Source: Rhizomys pruinosus
Taxonomy: Eukaryota > Chordata > Mammalia > Rodentia > Spalacidae
Assembly (NCBI GenBank): GCA_009823505.1
Contig: VZQC01005092.1
Span: 927,802-991,801 of the forward strand
Direction: 5' to 3'
DNA: 64,000 bases
Below the pieces are notes generated by a model that worked only from the letters and a program-made list of their open reading frames with translations, was not told the DNA's origin and searched no databases. Made by a program: the position numbers and the translations under genes. This document shows positions 11,000 to 22,241 of the stretch, piece by piece (the stretch's first letter is position 1; each line of letters starts with the position of its first letter).

Positions 11000-13900
11000 G
11001 CATCAACAGATGAGGGATACCATTTGACATTTGTTTTACAGGGACTGTGTTACTTCACTTAATATAATATCTTCTAGTTCCATCCATTTACCTGCAAAGT
11101 TCATGATGTCATGATGTCATCTTTCTTTACTGCTGCATAGAACTCCATTGTGTACATTTACCACATTTTCTCTATCCACTCCTCAGGTGAGGGGCACTTG
11201 GGTTGGTTCCAGCTTTTTGCTATTGTGAAGAGAGATGCAATAAACATGACTGTGCATGTATCTCTGAAGTAAGATGAGTCTTGTGGGTATATACCCAGGA
11301 GTGGTATGACTGGATCAGGTGGTATGCTCATTTTGAGTCTTCCAAGGGTTCTCCACACTACTCCTCCATAGTGGTTGTACCAGTTTACATTCCCACCAGC
11401 AGTGGATGAGTGTTCCCCTTACCCCACAACCTCTCCAGCACTTGGTATCATTTGTTTTCTTGATCCTAGCCAGTCTTATTAGAGTGACATGATATCTTAA
11501 AGTAGTTTTGATTTGCATTTCCTTAATTATTAGCGATGTTGAACACTTTTAAAGATGTTTCTCCTGCATCTCTAATTCATCAGTTATGAAGTCTCTGTTC
11601 AGCTCTTTGCTCCATCTATTGAGTGGGTCATTTGTTTTCTTTCTTCTTTGTTTTTTGAGTGGTTTATATATTCTGGAAATCAATGTGTTGTCAGATGTAT
11701 CCACAGTGAAGGTTTCTTCTCACTCTGTGGGTTTTCTCTTCACTTCTTTGATTGTTTCTTTTGATGTACAGAAGCTTTTGAGTTTAATGAGGTCCAATTT
11801 GTCAATTGTTGATCTTATTTCTTGCACAGCTGCTGTCTGATTTAGGAAGTCTTTTCCTACACCTATGTCTTGCAGGCTGCTGCTAACTTTTTCTTGTATC
11901 ACATTCAGAGTTTTGGGTTTCACATTGTTGACTTTGATCCATCTGGATTGGTCTTTTGTACAGGGTGAGAGGTAGGGGTTTAACTTTATTCTTCTACAAG
12001 TGGTGATCCAGTTTTGCCAATACCACTTTCTGAAGATGCTGTCTTTCCTCCATTGTACCTTCTTTGACCCTTTTCAAATATGAGGTGGCTGAAATTGTAT
12101 GTGCTCAAGTTTGGATCTTCCATTGGTCAACAGGTTTGTTTTGTGCCAGTACCATGCTGTTTTATGACTATAGCCCTGTAGTATATCTTGAAGTCTGGTA
12201 TAGTGATGTCCCCTGTATTGTTCTTTTCACTCAGGGTGGCTTTGGCTATTCGAGATCTTTTGTTTTTCCATATGAAATTAAGGATTTTTTTTCCAAACCT
12301 GTGAAGAAACTCTTGGGGATTTTAATTGGGATTAATTGTATATTAGTTTGGGTGAAATGGACATTTTTACTATGTAAAATTTCCCAATCCATGAGCTTAG
12401 GAGGTCTTTCCATCTTCTGATGTCTTCTTCAATTTCCTTGTTCAGGGGTTTAAATTTTTTTGTAGAGATCTTTGGTGTATTTGGTTAGGTTTGTTCCTAG
12501 GTATCTTATTGGTTTGAGGCTACTGTGAGAGGGAAGGTCTCCTTGTATTTTCTTCAGTTGCTTGTTATTGGTGTAAAGAATGACTACTGACTTTTGTGGG
12601 TTAATTTTGTATCCTGCCACTTTACTGAAACTCTTAATCATTTCTAGGAGCTTTCTGGTGAGATTTTAGCATCCGTTTAGTAGACAATCATATCATTACC
12701 AAAAAGGGATAACTTGACTTCCTCTTTTCCAATTAGCACTCCTTTAATTTCCTTTTCTTGCCTTATTGCCTCAGCAAGTGTTTCAAGCACTATATTGAAG
12801 AGGAGTGGTGACAGGTGGCAGCCTTGCCAAGTTCCTACCTTTTAGCGGAATGCTTCTGTCTTTTCCCCATTTAAGATGATATTGTTTGTGGGTTTCCTGT
12901 ATATGGCTTAGATTATATTGAGGAATGATCCCTCCAAACCAACTCCCTCTAGGACTTTAAGCATGAAGGGATGCTGGATTATGTTGGAGGCTTTTTCAGT
13001 CCATTTATATGTTTGATGATATTACTGATTTTCATATGTTGAACCATCCCTGCATCTCTAGTATGAATCCAACTTGGTCATGATGGATGATCTTTTTGAT
13101 TTGGGTCTGTATGCAGTTTGCCAGTAGCCTGTTTAGAATTTTGGCATCTGTGTTCATTAGTGAGATGGGTCTATAGTTCTCCTTTTTGGTTGCATCTTTG
13201 CCTGGCTTTGGTATTAGAGTGATATTGGCTTCATAGAAAGAAGTTGGGAGATTTCCCTCTGCTTGAATCCTTCTGAACAATTTGAGTAATAATGCTTGTA
13301 AGTCTTTTTGGAATGTTTTATAGAATTCTGCCATGAAACCATCTGGGCCTGGGGTTTTTTTAGTTGGGAGATTTCTTATTAAATCTTCAATTTCTTCATA
13401 TATTATGGGTCTGTTTAAGCTGTCAATCTCTTCTTGGTTAAGCTTTGGTGATTCTCAGGATTTCAGATATTCATCCATTTCTTCTAGGTTTTCAAACTTA
13501 CTAGAGTATAGGCTTTTGAAGTATTCCCTTATGATCGTCTGGATCTTTTCTTTGACAGTTGTGATGTTTCCCCTTTCATCACAAATTCTATTGATTTGGA
13601 GTTGCTCTTTCTTTCTTTCTTTTTGTTAACTGGACTAGATGTCTGTCTATCTTGTTTATTCTCTAAAAGAACCAACTTTTGGATTCATTGACATTTTGTA
13701 TGGTTTTCTTTGCTTCTATTTCATTGATTTCTACTCTTTTTTGTTATTTCTTCTTGTCTGTTGCTTTTAGGGTTCATCTGTTGTTGCCTCTCAAGTGTTT
13801 TTTTCTGCAGTGTTAGATCGTTCATGTCTACTCTTTCTGTTTTACTGATGTAGGCACTCAGGGATATAAACTTCTCTCTTAGGACTGCTTTTAAAGTAGC

Positions 13901-14995
13901 CCATAGGTTTTGTTGTGTTGTATTGTCATTGTTTTTCAATTCCAGGAATGCTTTTATTTCTTTCTATATTTCTTCCTTGATCCATTCATTATTCCTGAGA
14001 GTGTTTTTTAGTCTACAGGTGTTCTTGTAGATAGTAGGGCTTATCCTGGTGTTGATATTGAGCTTTATTGCACTGTGGTCTCATAGAATGCATGAAATTA
14101 TTTCAATCTTTTTGTATTTTTTGAGGTTTTCTTTGTGTCCCAGTATGTGGTCACTTTTGGAGAATGTTCCATGGGGTACTGAGTAGAAAGCGTATTCTCT
14201 GGCATTTAGATGGAATATTCGTTTGATGTCTGTGAGGTCCATTTTGTGTATTGTATCATTAAGTTCAGATGTTTCTCTGTTTATTCTTTGTCCAGTTGAT
14301 CTGTCCAAAGGACTTAATAGGGTATTGAAGTCCCCTAATATGAGTGTGCTGGGGTTAATCTGTGCCTTGAGGTCCTGGAGAATTGTCTTTATAAATTTTG
14401 GTGCACCAGAGTTTGGTGCATACATAGTCTTGGTTGTGAAATCTTCATGGTCAATTTTTCCTTTGATAAAGATGTAATGGCCCTATTTGTCTCTTCTGAT
14501 TTCTTTTACTTTGAAATCTATTTTGTCTGATATTAAAATAGCAAAACGTTCATTCTTTTTTGTACCATTTGCTTGTAATAATTTTTTCTATCCTTTCACC
14601 TTAGTGTGGTGCCTATCCTTGATAGTGAGATGGGTTTCTTGCAGACAGCATATAGATGGATTTTTTTTATTAATTTTATTTATTTCCGTATGTGTATGAA
14701 TGTACTGTCTGCATGCAAGTTTGTGCACCCGTGTCGTGCAATGCCGCGGAGGTCAGAAGAGGGTCTCTCGGATTCCCCTGGAACTGGAGTTCTCCTGGAA
14801 TTCGAGTTTCAGATGATTCTCGGCTGCCAGGTGGGTGCTGGGGATCGAACCCGGGTCCTCTGTAAGAGCGGTCAGTGCTCTTAACCACTAGGCCATCTCT
14901 CCAGCCCCGGGTTTTTTTTCTTAATCCAATCTCCCAGTCTATGTCTTTTTATTGGGGAGTTTAGTCTATTAGTATTTAAGGTTATAATTGAAAGA
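11000..14995 (-). pseudogene. L1-B ORF2 pseudogene (endonuclease, reverse transcriptase, Cys-rich C-terminus)
   Basis: Pieces of ORF2 follow in order on the minus strand. The endonuclease block (14081-14425) has 'MYAPNSGAPKF' and an intact 'GDFNTLLSPLDRSTGQ', whose D/N are catalytic residues. The RT block (13032-13334) has '[16 protein letters not shown]' and 'HHDQVGF'. The C-terminal Cys-rich motif '[18 protein letters not shown]' lies at about 11390-11450. The RT catalytic loop, normally FADD, reads FGND near 12690-12710. A SINE splits the N-terminal endonuclease coding sequence at 14661-14910. The terminal TGT-GGA codons have become TGT-TGA, a stop two codons early. Not functional. Confidence 0.9.
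14661..14910 (-). mobile_element. B3-like SINE (long form), antisense, inside L1-B ORF2
   Basis: Antisense copy ending 'GGCCATCTCTCCAGCCCC', with the B box 'GGGATCGAACCCGGGTCC' and the 'GTCGTGCAATGC' block. It carries the internal duplication 'GGAACTGGAGTTCTCCTGGA' seen only in the long form. It interrupts the L1-B endonuclease coding region between AAAAAAAACCC-like and AAAAAAAATCC-like A-rich flanks. Confidence 0.92.
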
Positions 14996-15068
14996 TGTGT
15001 GTTGCTCCCTTTCACCTTATTATCCATTTGCATTTTGGGTTTCAGTTTATACTTCTGCAGTTATGTTT

Positions 15069-16262
15069 TTATTGATTTCTCTTTCTAGGTGCCTGGGGAT
15101 AGTTGCTTCTCTCTTCTGTCCTTTGAATTGCTTCAAGTATTTTCTGAAGGGTTGGTTTTCTGGACACGTATTCTGTCATCTTCTTTATCTCCTGGAAGAT
15201 TTTTCTCTCTCCAACTATAATCAGCATTTTTGCTGGGTATAATAACTTGGGTTGGCATCTATAGTCCTTTAACACTTGGAATGCTTTGATCCACGTTCTT
15301 CTTGCTTTCATATTTTGCACTAAGTCAGTTGTAATTCTGATGGGTTTTCCCTTATATGTAACTTGTTTTTCTCTTATGGCTTTTAGAATTTCATCTTTGT
15401 TTTGGGTGTCCAGCATTTTAACTATGATATGGCATGGGGAATTTCTTTTCTGAATTCTATGTGTTTCTTATATTTGTAAGGGTTTGTCAATTTTTAGTTT
15501 GGGGAAATTTTCATCTATTATTCTGCTGAAGATCTGATCAATACCATTGTTTTGTGATTCTTCTCCTTCCTCTATTCCTATGATGTGGAGGTTTGATCTT
15601 TTCATAGTGTCCCATATTTCCTGGTTGTTCCACTTTTGTGTATTTTTTTTTAATTTTCCATAATCTTTACATGAGCTTTTTAGCTGTTCTGTGTTATCTT
15701 CCAGGTCTGATATTCTTTGTTCTGCTTCCTCCATTCTATTTCTGAGGCTTTTTCTATTCCTTTTATCTTGAATGGATGAATGTTCTATTTCCTTTTTCAT
15801 TTCATCTTCGGATTTCTTTAGTATTTCCACTTCCTTTTAGAGTGTCTCAATCTCTTCTTGTAGCTCCTTGCTTCGCTGCTTCACTTCCTTTTTCTTTGTC
15901 TCCACTTCCTTCCACAGTTTGTCATTTTCTCCTTCTAGTTCTTTCTGGAGTTTGTCATTCTCTCCCTTTATTTCTTTCTGAAGTTTGTTATTGTCTCCCT
16001 CTAGGTCCTTCTTGAGTTTTTCATTCTCTCTCCTTTGTTCTCTGACTTTTGCTTTATATTCTTTGATTTCTCTGAATAGGTCTGCAATTGTTCCTCTAAG
16101 ATCTGTGTCCTGGGTCACCCCCAGGGGGATCCCACTGTAGGAATCTCCCACAGGGTTGGTAGAGCTTTGTATGGAATTATCCTGCAACTTTCCCATGTTG
16201 TTCCTTTGTTGTGTCCCTGGCATGGGGTCTTCCCTTTTTGCCTGTATTCTGATGTGAATCAC
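15069..16262 (-). pseudogene. L1-B ORF1 pseudogene (RNA-binding chaperone)
   Basis: Three successive minus-strand frames (15837-16262, 15468-15830, 15069-15416) read as L1 ORF1p. The N-terminal coiled coil has repeated 'ENDKLQKELEGENDKLWKE' heptads. The RRM-like core contains 'RSNLHIIGIEEGEESQ'. The C-terminal domain has 'VTYKGKPIRITTDL' and 'YPAKMLIIVGERKIF'. A TAG stop near 15837 (after 'EEIETL') and a further frame change between 15468 and 15416 break it. The coiled coil has locally repeated ENDKLQKE units. ORF1p normally trimerises and coats L1 RNA. Confidence 0.9.
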
Positions 16263-16700
16263 AAATGCCTCATCACTGTGTTGAAGGCTTATTTTGTTTA
16301 TGGAGTGTTGACTTGTCTAGGTTTCAGGCTTTCAGTTTTGTTTATATGTTGGGAGTCTAACTCACTCTTCCCTTTCTGTTTTAAAGTTACTCCAAAAAGT
16401 CCACTTGTACACTCTCTCAGCAATTCCAGTTTGGGGCAGGGATATGCCTTTCTTAGCCCATGCCCCAGTACTCTGTGTTTCAGGTGGTCCTGGGAAGTCC
16501 CTGATCTAAGATCTGTGCACTCAAGTCTCACAGAGCCAACAGGCCCACCTTTAATACCAGCTAGCAGGGTGACTCTACCCTGACAGCCAAACCAGACAAC
16601 CATCCAATAGACCCACCTTTAATACCTGCTAGCAGGGTGACTCCACCTCAACAGCCACATAAGACAATGATTTAACGATCCAATGAAACAATTATCCAAC

Positions 16701-16784
16701 AACCCAGCGATGTATCCAACAATCCACCTGGCGCTCTGAAGTGCTCTGAAGAGCCAGGTGGATTGTTGGATATATCGCTGGGTT
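16701..16784. repeat. 32-bp-arm inverted repeat (hairpin) in the L1-B 5'UTR
   Basis: The left arm 16701-16732 pairs with the right arm 16753-16784, with one mismatch (a C/T difference that would be a G-U wobble in RNA on one strand). The 20-base loop holds a direct repeat of GCTCTGAAG. The hairpin sits exactly between the two 5'UTR units. Confidence 0.95.
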
Positions 16785-17112
16785 TTTGTGTCCCTGGAAT
16801 GTGGGTTTCCCTTTTTGCTTGTATTCTGATGCGAATCACAAATGCCTCTTCACGGTGTTGAAGGCTTACTTTGTTTATGGAGCCTTGACTTGTCTAGGTT
16901 TCAGGCTTTCAATTCTGTTTATATGTTGGATGTCTAACTCACTCTTCCCTTTCTGTTTTAAAGGTTCTCCAAAAATCCACTTGGACACTCCCTCAGCAAT
17001 TTCAATGTGTGTGGGGGAGGTGATACTCTGTGCTTCAAGTGGTCCTGGGAAATCCCCTGATCTAAGCTTTGTGCACTTAATTCTCACAGTGGCAATAGGC
17101 CCACCTTTTTAA

Positions 17113-17323
17113 AAAAAATTATTTATTTATTTATAATATATATTTTGTATAAGATTATCAAATCTAGACCCGTGTCCCCCCATTCCCCCACCCCACCAGA
17201 GCTCATGTATTCTGTCAAACATGCTTTTCTTTTTCTCAGTCTTTCTCGATATTCTCCATGTGGAAGTTGACTGTTTTGAGCAGAAGTTCACTGTTTCAGT
17301 CAGTTCTTTGATGCAGTTCTTTC

Positions 17324-17354
<31 letters not shown>

Positions 17355-17445
17355 GCTGTTGTTGTGTTGTTTCCAATATGCATCACTCTCAACTGCTTGG
17401 ACAAAAACTCAAGGGGCCATGCACAAGAAATACAACTAGGTAATT
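17113..17445 (-). mobile_element. Truncated L1 3' end nested in the L1-B 5'UTR
   Basis: Antisense L1 3'UTR with its landmarks: 'AAATCTAGACCCGTGTCCCC', 'CCACCAGAGCTCATGTATTCTG' and 'GAAGTTGACTGTTTTGAGCAG'. It includes an expanded (TTG)n tract at 17324-17370. It is flanked by a duplication of the 5'UTR target: TAGGCCCACCTTTT before and TAGGCCCACATTTT after. The uninterrupted target is visible in the other 5'UTR unit at 16541-16560. Confidence 0.9.
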
Positions 17446-17692
17446 GTAGGCCCACATTTTATACCAGCTAACAGGATGACTCTGCCCCCACAGTCACATT
17501 AGACAATGATTCAATTATCCAATAATCTCTCTGGCTGAAGCACCCAGCCCCTACCTGTGCTTCAGGTGGTCCTTGGAAATCCCCGATCTAAGCTCTGTGC
17601 TCTCCAATGTAAAGTATTAACCCAGGCATACATTGTGCAGTAATAAAAATATGATAATTAGCATATTCATCACCTTAAAATATTATAATTTA

Positions 17693-17838
17693 GTCTGGGC
17701 GTGGTGGTGCATGCCTTTAATCCCAGAACTTGGGAGGCAGAAGCAGGTGGATCTCTGTTAGTTCAAGGCCAACCTGGTCTACATAGGGAGTTCCAGGACA
17801 GCTGGAGCTATAAGGAGACCCTGTCTCAAAAAAGATCG
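17693..17838 (+). mobile_element. B1 SINE
   Basis: Full-length sense B1: 'TGGGCGTGGTGGTGCATGCC', 'CTTTAATCCCAGAACTTGGG' and 'GACCCTGTCTCAAAAAAGA'. The A and B box regions are readable. Confidence 0.92.
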
Positions 17839-18148
17839 TAAGTTTTTTGTGGTAAAAAAGACTTAAGTTTTTTTTCTTTCTTTTTATTAACTTAAAATAT
17901 ATAATATCTTATTATGCACTCTTGTCAATGTATGTGTTGGCATAAAATAGACACAGACCAAAGAGAAATGAAACCACAGAAATGGATCTTCACACTTATG
18001 GCCAAGTGCATTCCAACAAAAATTTGGCAAAAAAAGCACACATTGTGGAATGATAAGTGGTTTTGGAAAACTTGTCAGGAGCTTGCAGTGAATGAAATCA
18101 CATCCTCATTTGTCACTCTTATCCAAAATTTGGCTGTTTGGAAAACAC

Positions 18149-18300
18149 TTTTTTTTTTCTTTTGTCTTTTTTGAGACATGGTCTCCATGTAGCCCCAGCA
18201 GTCCTGGAACTCACTATGTAGACCAGATTGGCCTTGAACTCATAGGCCTGCCTCTGCCTCCCAAGTGCTGGGATTAAAAGTGTGCAACTCCACACCAGCG
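18149..18300 (-). mobile_element. B1 SINE, antisense
   Basis: Poly-T, then reverse B1 landmarks 'GTAGCCCCAGCAGTCCTGGAA', 'GACCAGATTGGCCTTGAAC' and 'CCTCCCAAGTGCTGGGATTA'. Confidence 0.9.
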
Positions 18301-18373
18301 CTCTTAGCACAGCACGCAGCTCGTCAATCTCATAATCTGAAGAAAAACACTATTTTCTTTTCTTAGCCAATTT

Positions 18374-18655
18374 TTAAAATTGAAGCTTTGTGCATTTCCC
18401 AACAAATCCAGACCCTCCCCCCTCCCTGCTCCCCATCCCACCAGAGCTCATGCACCTGCCATACAAGTTTTTCATGTTTGTCTCAGTCACTTTTAAAATT
18501 TTCGATGCAGAAGTTTACTGTTTCAGGCAGAAGTTCACCATTTCAGTCAGTTCTTTGATCCAGTCTTTTTTTGTTGTTGTTCCTTCCCATTTGCATCACT
18601 CTAAAATATGCATATATGCATGCCACACATGTATCAAGATTAAGACATCATAGGT
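18374..18655 (-). mobile_element. L1 3'UTR fragment, antisense
   Basis: 'CCAGACCCTCCCCCCTCCC', 'CCACCAGAGCTCATGCACCTGCC' and 'GTTTACTGTTTCAGGCAGAAG' match the antisense L1 3'UTR of L1-B and of the 17113-17445 fragment. No ORF2 sequence is attached, so this is a short 5'-truncated insertion. Confidence 0.8.
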
Positions 18656-19072
18656 TGATTTCATTTTTTCTTTTTTCTTTTTTTCTTTATTAGACTGAAA
18701 GATTTCATGTTTTCCTTAAAGACTTGTTTGAAGGCTCCTCCTTGACAAGCCCAAACAACCATTCAGTTCTGCCTTTGTGTTCCATACTGGGGTCTTCCTT
18801 TTCTGTGGTCACCAAATGAGGTCCAATAAGCAACTTATCTTGTCTTGATCTTTCTGTACTGGCCTCCGTGGTACAGCCTGGGTAGGAAAAAATCATTATT
18901 TTCTATGGCTTTTCCTCTTCAAATATTTTTGAAAATATTAAAACAATGAAGTAAGACAGTTACTTTATTTGCAGGTTTTCATGGAACATAAATAACTCAG
19001 TGAAAACTATGTCCCAACACACACTGCCTCTGAAATTTTTAAAGTTATTTTTAATAATTAATTATTTAAATT

Positions 19073-19165
19073 ATTTCAATCATTTTTTGAGATAGTGTCT
19101 CATGTAGCCACAGCTGGCCTGAAACTCATTATGTATTGGAGGCTTTCCTTCCTCTTACCAGCATC
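19073..19165 (-). mobile_element. Partial B1 SINE, antisense
   Basis: 'TTTTTTGAGATAGTGTCTCATGTAGCCACAGCTGGCCTGAAACTCATTATGTA' layout: the distal half of a B1 in antisense, then unrelated sequence. The region to 19800 holds nothing else that I can name apart from a weak SINE-like stretch at 19590-19700. Confidence 0.6.
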
Positions 19166-19814
19166 AAAGTATTATCTCATATTTCTGTATTCTAGAAATC
19201 CAACTCAGGTTTCACTAGACTAAATCAAAATATCACTAGAAGTAGAGAAGGAGATGGGTTTTATTGCACTCTACTCCTAGTGGCTGAACAGTGTTTGTAG
19301 TTCCAATCCCCTTTCTTCGAAGCTAGCATTTTATGCTTGCATCATCTTTATACTTTTGTATGTCATATTTACTTTCTTCTTTTTCTTGTTTTTATTTCTT
19401 GGCCCACCCCATTATTCCAGGAGGAGTTCAAGTTCTCTGGTTCATTAGGAGCTGATTGGCTATAAATTTTATCTCAAATGAAATTAATATTTTCTGTATA
19501 AGAGAACATACTTTTGGGAGGGAAGATAAGAATGTAGATGTCTGTATAAGTGATCTTACTGTCCTACCATTCTAGCAAACTAGGTGGAAACTGTGTGGGT
19601 GTGGGTGCATGTATGCTGGAGTGCATGTATGCTACAATGTTTATGTGGCAGTCAGAGGTCAACTTCACGTATTTGTCCTCAACCTATACTTTGAGACAAG
19701 ATCAACTACTTTTGTCATTGTGCAGCATACACCCCACTAGCTGGTCTGTCTTCTGTCTTTTGACTAATCTGAGGGAATGAGCACTGGGATTCCAGAGTTC
19801 AAAAGAATGACCAG

Positions 19815-21084
19815 ATTTTAGTGGATGAGGAGTTGAAAGAAGCAAGGGGCTCCCACCCTCCCCCCCGGAAAAAAAAAAAAAAAACCTGAGAGACTCCTGA
19901 GGACCAAATCCTCAACTGACCTCCACAAAACAAAACCTTGATTAATCTGGGCTATCTGTATGGCCTTAAGCATCCAGAAGGAAAGTACAACCAGGAATAA
20001 ATGTTCAATAAGAACAGAGAAACTGTAATGCAGACACAAAACTTGATATCTTAGTAAAATGACAAAAAGAAAATAATAGAGAACACTGTTGTTTGGCCTG
20101 TCTTCAACTCTTACAGGCAGGCACATATGCTCTGTGGGTGCCACCATTTTGGGTACTCCTCAAAGACATGAGATAAAGATTTTATACTTTTTAGCCTTCC
20201 AATGTGGACTGAGGACTGATGAGATACCCAGCTTGTGAACTAAGCAGCTAATGGAAATTCAGCCTCCTCAGAATATGGACCGCCATTGTTGGATTACCTT
20301 GGCAGTATCATGGAGGCCAGTGCAGGGAGATCAAGACAGGATGCATGCTTACTGGACTTCATTTGGGGGCACAATATTTAAAGCAGAAGCAAGTCAGTAA
20401 GGATTTCCTTCTATGTAAGGTGTTATTTTTTGTTTGTTTTGTTTTGTTTTTGGTAGCGTAATGTCTTAATCATAGTCTATCATCAAATATTTTAGGAGTA
20501 TCTTTAATATTTAGATAGTATATTAGCAGCATGCAATAATTACATCATAAGTTCTCAAGCAGAGGCAGACTATTGCAAGGACCTTCTTTGCTGCCAGTTA
20601 TCATAGGCTGTTTAAAGTTAGAAAACTGAATAGCAACACTGAATACCGTAGAAAGGCACTTTGCTCAGTAATACTTGAGTTGTTGCAGTATTAGATTATC
20701 CATTTGGTTTTACAGAAAATCCTTAACTGTAATTGATGGTTGTTGCCGTAACAGTATATTGCCTGTATTTCTACCTCTAGTAATGGGCTTTATGTGCTAG
20801 ATTTCAATATCCTTGAGCATGGGCAAGTGCACAAACCTTTTAAAAAAGAAACATGGTTGCACAAAACTGATCAGATGTGAGAGATCGTTAATGCCCTTGA
20901 AGTGGTTTTTGTGATTGTGAAACAAATGGTGAGAATTTGAATTTTTCTCTTATTATAGTATTGAAATCAAGTCTACTTAATTTATCAAATCATGTTCGTG
21001 CCATGATTTTATATACTTGTATCTATCAATAAACATTGTGATACTTGAAAAAAAATAAAAATTAACTCTTTAAATGTGAAAAAA
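19815..21084 (+). pseudogene. Processed retrocopy of an unidentified transcript (mostly 3'UTR-like)
   Basis: A 14-bp perfect direct repeat AAAAGAATGACCAG flanks the segment at 19801-19814 and 21085-21098. The 3' end has an AATAAA signal at 21028-21033, followed about 15 bases later by an A-rich tail with interruptions. These are the hallmarks of L1-mediated retroposition of a polyadenylated mRNA. No long open frame exists, and the AT-rich body looks like a 3'UTR, so the copy is probably 5'-truncated. I do not recognise the parent gene. An internal A16 run (19868-19885) shows it has accumulated changes or contains a second small junction. Confidence 0.75.
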
Positions 21085-21116
21085 AAAAGAATGACCAGTT
21101 TTATGTGAATTCTGGA

Positions 21117-21185
21117 TATTCAAATTTAGGTCCTCAAACTTATTCAATAAGTGATTCAGACACTAAACAATCTCTCCAGCCGCTA
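21117..21185 (-). mobile_element. Diverged B2/B3-type SINE head, antisense
   Basis: Ends 'AATCTCTCCAGCC', the reverse complement of the GGCTGGAGAGAT start of B2/B3 SINEs, preceded by degenerate tRNA-like sequence. It lies directly after the retrocopy. Confidence 0.55.
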
Positions 21186-21975
21186 TACTGGATTTTTAAT
21201 ATATGTCCTAAGTTTTTTCATTGTAAGTGATATGTTTTGAATGACCATCTATTTGGAATATAAATACAGTTTCACCGAATTTGTTTTGATATATTTTGGC
21301 ATGTCTTTTTAATTAAACTTTTTGTATCCAAATGTTTTGAGAGATTATCTTATAAACATGGTTGAATTTTACAATGAAACAACTGATAGTAAGCATTATA
21401 ATATAATATCTTACTGTGTCTGATAGCTAGCTGGCATTCATATTGCTTTAATGTTTTTTGTCTGTTTAGACTAATCCAAGTTTGTTCTTCACTGTGCCTA
21501 ATCTACAACTTGTGCCTAATCAACTTATGCCTCACTTTTTTCTTGGATTATTTCATGGTTCCTGAAATGAGAATCTAATTTCAAAGCTAGCATGTATACA
21601 AAGACATTTCCTAAACCTACCCATGATCCTGACTTGTAACTTGTTCTATGACTCAGGTGTTCCTAGCGGCTGATTGCTCTACTTCTTAAATTCAAGCTGT
21701 ATTTCATCCCTTGTTTTAGAAGATTTTTCACTTGCTTGTGGTTCTATCCATTCAGTAATGTTTCATATCATGAGCATTCATAGCACTTTATGAGGAAGTT
21801 GATAGCATCCCCTTGAATTGTACATTACTAGAAATGTAACTACTCTAAATGATTCTTACTAAATTTACTCCATTACTCTCTTTAAATACATCAGCTTTAT
21901 TTGATTTCTTTTTATAAAGAATTGGTCAACATATTTTGTATAGTATCATGTCCCACTGTGAAAGGGTATTTTTAC

Positions 21976-22227
21976 AGGGCTGGAGAGATAGCCTAGCGGT
22001 TAAGAGCACCGACTGCTCTTGCAGAGGACCCGGGTTCGATCCCCAGCACCCATATGGCAGCTAAGAACTGTCTATAGCTCCAATTCCAGGAAAACTCCAG
22101 TTCCAGGGGAATCCAAGACCCTCTCTGACCTCCGCGGCATTGCACGACACGGATGCACAAACCTACACGCAGACAGTAGATTCATACACATACGAAAAAT
22201 AAATAAAACTTTAAAAAATTAAAAAAG
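21976..22227 (+). mobile_element. B3-like SINE (long form)
   Basis: Sense copy beginning GGGCTGGAGAGATAGC, with the tRNA-like head 'TAAGAGCACCGACTGCTCTT' and B box 'GGGTTCGATCCCCAGC'. It has the long-form duplication 'CTCCAATTCCAGGAAAACTC' and the 'GCATTGCACGACACGG' block. TSDs AAAGGGTATTTTTAC (21961-21975) and AAAGGTTATTTGTAC (22227-22241) differ at two positions. Confidence 0.95.
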
Positions 22228-22241
22228 AAAGGTTATTTGTA

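Larger units (their letters stand above)
10682..17604 (-). mobile_element. L1-B: near full-length L1 LINE with target-site duplications
   Basis: Complete L1 order in antisense: 3'UTR (about 10735-11000), ORF2 (about 11000-14995), ORF1 (about 15069-16262) and a repeated 5'UTR (16263-17604). An 11-bp direct repeat CAATGTAAAGT flanks it at 10671-10681 and 17605-17615, so both ends are intact. Nested inside are a B3-like SINE (14661-14910) and a truncated L1 3' end (17113-17445). Without these the element is about 6.3 kb, a normal full length for L1. Next to the 3' end the tail is replaced by a (TA)n tract at 10684-10712. Both ORFs are broken by stops and frameshifts. Confidence 0.93.
16263..17604 (-). 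promoter_or_regulatory. L1-B 5'UTR with tandem units (degenerate L1 promoter region)
   Basis: Two copies of the same unit occur in the same orientation, at about 16195-16600 and 16785-17112 plus 17446-17604. They share 'CCTTTTTGC(C/T)TGTATTCTGATG', 'GACTTGTCTAGGTTTCAGGC' and 'ACTCACTCTTCCCTTTCTGTTTTAAA'. A short 68-bp tandem unit starts at 16541 and 16609 (shared 'CCCACCTTTAATACC'). Rodent L1 promoters are typically tandem monomers, so this is the inferred promoter. A hairpin lies between the units. Activity now is unlikely. Confidence 0.75.

Noticed and set aside
19818..20147. 109-codon antisense frame over the retrocopy
   Set aside because: It is antisense to the retrocopy, includes a poly-Phe run encoded by the A16 stretch, and has no protein-like composition.
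21976..22060. tRNA gene in the SINE heads
   Set aside because: The A and B boxes are those of B2/B3 SINEs; the cloverleaf is not maintained and a SINE body and tail follow.
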